Assembly (NCBI GenBank): GCA_003339415.1 | Contig: PDHQ01000664.1 | Coordinates: 1 to 12,392, forward strand | Direction of reading: 5' to 3' | DNA length: 12,392 bases | Source of the DNA: Ophiocordyceps camponoti-saundersi (nom. inval.) | Taxonomy: Eukaryota; Ascomycota; Sordariomycetes; Hypocreales; Ophiocordycipitaceae | Shown: in pieces, positions 9,101 to 12,392 of the stretch | How positions within the stretch are numbered: position 1 is the first letter of the stretch | Layout of the letters: each line of letters opens with the position of its first letter | Translations under genes and position numbers: made by a program | The notes under the pieces: model-generated | Told to the model about the DNA's origin: nothing | Seen by the model: the letters and a program-made list of their open reading frames with translations, nothing else | The model's database searches: none

Positions 9101-9419
9101 TAATAATAAAAGCTTCCTATTACCTTAAAAGAGTTTAAAGCGAAAATACCCTTCTTATTAACCTTAGTACTAACCTTATATAATAAGGCTTAGCTAGAAT
9201 TAAGGGCTCTATTTAGTAATAAGGTTAGGAGGAAGGAAATTAGACTTTTTATTTTTTTATTACTTATTTACTTATCTTATCTTAGATAAGAAGATAAGAG
9301 ATAAAAGAGGTAAGGTCCGTAATATATTAAAAGCTTCCGCTTTCTCTTTTTACCCGATAGAGAAGCGTAAAAGGTAAGTTTTATCCTCTCCCTTAGTTTA
9401 CTAACTTTAGTATCTAGAC
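9101..9419. other. Stretch without recognisable gene
   Basis: This lies between the CT-rich promoter-like relic and the purine-rich region. It contains a TCTTATCTTAGATAAGAAGATAAGA stem region (about 9275-9300) and GATAGAGAAGCGTAAAAGG (about 9356), related to the 8754 repeat. It may be a leader sequence of the element to the right. No primer-binding site could be recognised. Confidence 0.35.
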
Positions 9420-9993
9420 TTTAAAAAATAAGAAAGTAAATCGACTTATAAAAACTATAATTAAAAAACTAAAAGAAGATATTTTTCGAAGCGGAAATAG
9501 TAACTAAAATAAACTTTAAAAGCGCTTTTAAATAAACCTCTTTTTACTTAAAAAGCTCGAAGAAAAACTAATTAACTTAAATAAAAGCGAAAAGCTAATT
9601 TTAAAAAGAAAAGAAACGCCCTTTTTAAAAAAAAAAAGAATCGACTTATAATAAAAAAAAAGCGACTTTTATAAAGAAACGAATTAAAATTTTAAAAATA
9701 AAAATACGCTATATTACGAGTTAATCTAACTAAAACGGCTATACTATATTATATAATATTCGAATTCGAAAAAAAATACTTAAATTTTAAAAAAAGAAAT
9801 CTTAAAAAAATATTTACTTGAAGAAATATATATAAAGCGAATTCGAAAAAGAACTTTATAAATAATACTTTATAGAATTAAATCTTATAAAGATAAATTT
9901 AATTAAATCGAAACTTTAGAAAAAAAAAATTCTCCCCTTTTTATATAAAGAAAGATACTTTTATATAAAGGAAAAATACCGAAAGAATTTTAA

Positions 9994-10110
9994 TAGCTAT
10001 ATACGCCTTAGCTACTTAAAGAAAGAAACGATTCCTTATAGCTATATACGTTTTAGCTATCTAAAGAAATTATAATAAGAGTTATTAATAGCTATTTTAC
10101 TTAGCTATTA
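9994..10110 (+). repeat. Degenerate 45-50 bp tandem repeat, three copies
   Basis: Copies begin at about 9994, 10039 and 10089. Each starts TAGCTAT and contains TTAGCTA followed by TAAAGAAA (full form TAGCTATATACG..TTAGCTAY..TAAAGAAA). The third copy is diverged. In-frame or not, it may reflect a repeated segment of the lost protein. Confidence 0.6.
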
Positions 10111-10506
10111 AAGAAAAGATAATATTATTTTATAATAACTATTATATTTTAGGTATTATTTAAAAAAAAGGATACTTATATAATAGAAAAACGCTATTCG
10201 AAAAGGAAATTATTTAAGCTTAAAATAGCTTTTTAAAATAAGCTTAACTATAAGCTTAGCTTTATACGAATCGAATTAATCGAAGCTATTAAAATAAGCT
10301 TAAACTAATATCTTTATAAATTAAAGAAAGCTATTTAAATACGCTTAAAGTACTATATTATTCGAAACGATAAATATAAATTAAAAATAGAAAGCTACTT
10401 AAGATATAAGTAAGAAATCTTTACGAAAAATACTATTCTTTAATATTAAAAGAAACGAAAGAAAACGAATAGAATAAACGCCTTTCTAAACGCCTAAGGA
10501 TAAGAG

Positions 10507-10577
10507 AAATAAATCGATATAAATCGAGCGAAATAAATTAATATAAATTAAGGAAAATAAATTTATATTAATTAAGT
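10507..10577 (+). repeat. 24-bp tandem repeat, three copies plus a decayed fourth
   Basis: Units at 10507-10530, 10531-10554 and 10555-10577 share AAATAAAT....ATA.AAT. Unit 1 has TCGA twice where unit 2 has TTAA, changes that are RIP-type transitions on both strands. A weak fourth unit follows at about 10578-10605. A 24-base period is a multiple of three, compatible with an 8-residue protein repeat before mutation. Confidence 0.6.
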
Positions 10578-11648
10578 AAATCGAAATAATATAAAATAAA
10601 TTAAAAAGAATATAAGTTTTAATAGGTAAAAGAAAGAAAAGAAAAGAAGATAATAAGCTATTAAAAACTATATATATTTATATACCTTAAAAACTTTTAT
10701 AAAAGTTAAGAAAAATAAGTTATAAAAAAAAAAATTCCTAAAAGAAAGAAAGAGAAACTTAAAAAAAAAAGAAATCTTTAAAGAAAAATAAGTTAAAGTT
10801 AACTTAAGCTATCTTACCTAGCTATAAGCTAAGGAAGATAAGTAAAGCTTAGTTACCTTTTAACTTAAGAAAGATAGGAACGATAACTTAAGGAATTATT
10901 TTATAACTTAAGGAAAGAAGAATAACTTAAGCTTATTCCTTTTACTAAATAAAGTAAAGGAAAGAAAGAAAGAAAATAAAGCTTAATTATTAGCCTTCCT
11001 ATTTTTTATAATAAGAAGAAAATACCTTATTATAAAAAGGAAATCTTAAGCTACTTACTATTCTAAACGGGTAATTAGAAAGTAAGCTTATACTTTAAGA
11101 AACTTAGCGAAATCCTTTTCCTTACTTTATTCTTTAAGGTAATTAAGAATAGTAAGAGGAAATAACTTATACTCGGAGCCTTTAACTAAGTACTCTTAAT
11201 ATTAAGTTATCTTAAACTAAAAAGTAAGTTTAAGAAGGTTTATTTATTATAAGAAAGAAAATACTATTAGGACTCTTTAACTAGAAGCTCTTATTAGTAT
11301 AATTAAGCTTATATTTAAAAATAACGCTACCTAAACTTTAAATTTAAAGTTAAAAGAAAGAAAGAACTTTATTCTAGGAAGAAAGAAAAAGAAAACTTAT
11401 TTTACTATAAAGAAAACTAGTTCTTATTATACTTAATTATAAGTTAAGATAATAGCTTATAAACTATCCCTTTTAAGAAATACTTTTAAGAAATAATTTT
11501 ATAAAAAAGTAAAAGTAAAATAAAAAGAAGCTTTAGAATAAAGAAAAAGGACTTAGAAAAAGAGAATTCTAAGTAAGAAGAAAATTAAGCTTTAGTAAAA
11601 AAGAATAAGCTATAAAATAGCTATCTCTTAAGCTTAAAGAAAAGACTA

Positions 11649-11781
11649 TTAAGTATAAGGATTTATACTTAAAAAAAGAAAGAATTATTAAGTATAAGGA
11701 TTTATACTTAAGGAAAGAATTATTAAGTATAAGGATTTATACTTAAGGAAAGAATTATTAAGTATAAAGATTTATACTTAA
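11649..11781 (+). repeat. 35-bp tandem repeat of a perfect 10-bp-stem hairpin, four copies
   Basis: Each copy holds TTAAGTATAA, a 4-base loop (GGAT, AGAT in the last) and TTATACTTAA, at 11649-11672, 11688-11711, 11723-11746 and 11758-11781. Spacers are AAGAA/AGGAAAGAATTA-like. The spacing is 39, then 35 and 35 bases. Copies 2 and 3 are identical over the whole unit, so the array is younger or better homogenised than the surrounding sequence. Confidence 0.85.
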
Positions 11782-12392
11782 AGGAAGAAAATTAACTTAC
11801 GAAGTAATATATACTAAGTCGAAACTTTACGCTTATTAGAAGCTAAAAATAGTATATATTTTAAAGGAAGAAAAATATTACTTTAAAGAAAAAAGAAACG
11901 AAAGCTAAGGTTAATAGAACCTTACTTATTCGAAATCGAAACCCTTAAATAAACGCTTTTAAGGAAGAATAATAAGGAAGTTACTACTTATTATTACGGT
12001 TCGGAAACTAGTAATTATATTATTATAATAAGTTTATTTTATTATATAGAAAGAAAGATACTTAAGCTAAAAATTTATTTATCGACTTTTAGTAAATATT
12101 TATTATATTAGAACGAATTAATCGAAACCGATTACTTCGATAAAATTTTAGTCTATATACGAAGAAACGATATTCGAAATAAATTTTAAATAGCCGAAGA
12201 AACGCTTAGTAAAAATACTTCTTAAAAATATAACCGAACGAAGAAAGAATAGGATACCGCGCGCCTATAACCTTAAGCTTATACTTAAAGTTATATATAT
12301 AGTTAAAAAGCGATCTTTTTAACTAAGCCTATTAGGAATAGTATTAGTAAATACTAGTAAAAACCTTCGAATAGAGATTTAGAAAAAAAAAA

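Larger units (their letters stand above)
1..12392. other. RIP-degraded AT-rich heterochromatin-like block
   Basis: Seen: CpA and TpG are almost missing on both strands. I count about 27 in 12.2 kb outside 886-1070, and none at all in long runs such as 1516-2775, 6782-8279 and 9821-12392. TpA is hugely over-represented, while CpG, CpC and CpT remain common (for example the many TCGAA and ACGAA words after 9480). Known: this CpA-specific C-to-T signature is that of repeat-induced point mutation in Pezizomycotina. Basidiomycete RIP-like decay and CpG-methylation decay would remove CpG instead. Consequences: ATG is nearly absent (plus strand only at 423, 912 and 941), CAA/CAG glutamine codons become stops, and no frame stays open beyond 62 codons. 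GC is about 20% by eye. Inferred: a transposon-derived, silenced AT-isochore of a filamentous ascomycete. Confidence 0.9.
9420..12392 (+). pseudogene. Purine-rich retroelement-like interior, RIP-destroyed, runs off the window
   Basis: Seen: the plus strand is strongly A/G-skewed (GAAAGAAA words throughout) with no CpA and one TpG (9819). All frames are broken by TAA/TAG. One frame from about 9425 to 10850 reads as a Lys/Glu/Ile-rich sequence whose stops could all be former CAA/CAG codons. At 12324-12350 five of nine codons in one frame are TAA/TAG, as a glutamine-rich segment would become. Inferred: gag-like or other basic, Gln-rich element protein reading rightward from the promoter-like relic at 8690-9100. 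I saw no protease, reverse transcriptase, integrase or zinc-knuckle motif, so the family is open. The high background of TAA in such DNA means the frame argument alone proves little. The window ends in a run of ten A. Confidence 0.3.

Noticed and set aside
11649..11781. CRISPR-like array (regular 35-bp spacing of palindromic repeats)
   Set aside because: The units are directly tandem with no unique spacers, only four copies exist, and the context is eukaryotic RIP-mutated DNA.
11975..12035. Possible mutated zinc knuckle (CX2CX4HX4C) in the purine-rich region
   Set aside because: The Tyr and Gly codons in this stretch do not fall at the required spacing in any single frame, even allowing Cys-to-Tyr changes by RIP.
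1..12392. Mitochondrial or plastid-like AT-rich genome, or an AT-rich bacterium
   Set aside because: Such genomes have long open reading frames and no specific loss of CpA/TpG. Here there are no ORFs and the depletion is context-specific.
12383..12392. Terminal run of ten A as a poly(A) tail of a non-LTR element
   Set aside because: It is at the window edge, A runs of similar length occur elsewhere (about 9627-9637 and 10727-10736), and no target duplication can be assessed.
1..12392. tRNA or rRNA genes
   Set aside because: I saw no tRNA B-box-like GGTTCGA motif in a cloverleaf context and no conserved rRNA segments. Compact GC-rich RNA genes would stand out strongly here.

Overview
The window is almost completely without intact genes. 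Its base composition is that of DNA destroyed by repeat-induced point mutation (RIP), the CpA-to-TpA premeiotic mutation system of filamentous ascomycetes (Pezizomycotina). By eye GC is about 20%, and lower in the first 890 bases. CpA and TpG are nearly absent: I count about 27 in the whole window outside one 178-base patch, and none from 9821 to the end. TpA is everywhere, while CpG, CpC and CpT survive. Loss of TpG also removes nearly all ATG codons, and TAA/TAG saturates every frame. The longest open stretch is only 62 codons and opens on TTG. The likeliest setting is an AT-rich, heterochromatic, transposon-packed block of a RIP-active ascomycete nuclear genome. The species cannot be told from this sequence.

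Layout. 1-885: extremely AT-rich and featureless apart from a (TTTA)5 microsatellite. 886-1063: a small palindrome-rich element that kept 18 CpA/TpG sites. It has inverted ends (GAAAAAATCAC) flanked by TA, and looks like a MITE of Tc1/mariner/pogo type that arrived after RIP or escaped it. 1066-1650: partly spared relic, possibly minus-strand coding sequence for a basic protein. 1655-8240: a long composite structure of two inverted arms of about 720 bases around a core of about 5.1 kb. The arms differ mostly by C/T and G/A transitions, as expected for RIP acting on a duplicated sequence. Each arm carries a nested hairpin and a pyrimidine-rich, promoter-like segment facing inward. 8241-8640 and 8690-9100: two stretches resembling RIP-damaged LTR or promoter sequence; the second has a TATA-like motif followed by a long CT tract. 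9420-12392: strongly purine-rich on the plus strand, with several short tandem repeats. It is probably the ruined interior of a retroelement reading rightward, and the window ends inside it.

Nothing here appears to work as a functional gene system. The biology is in the scars: nested mobile elements, their repeat ends, and the contrast between mutated sequence and one unmutated insertion. The best leads are the unmutated 178-base element and the large inverted repeat.
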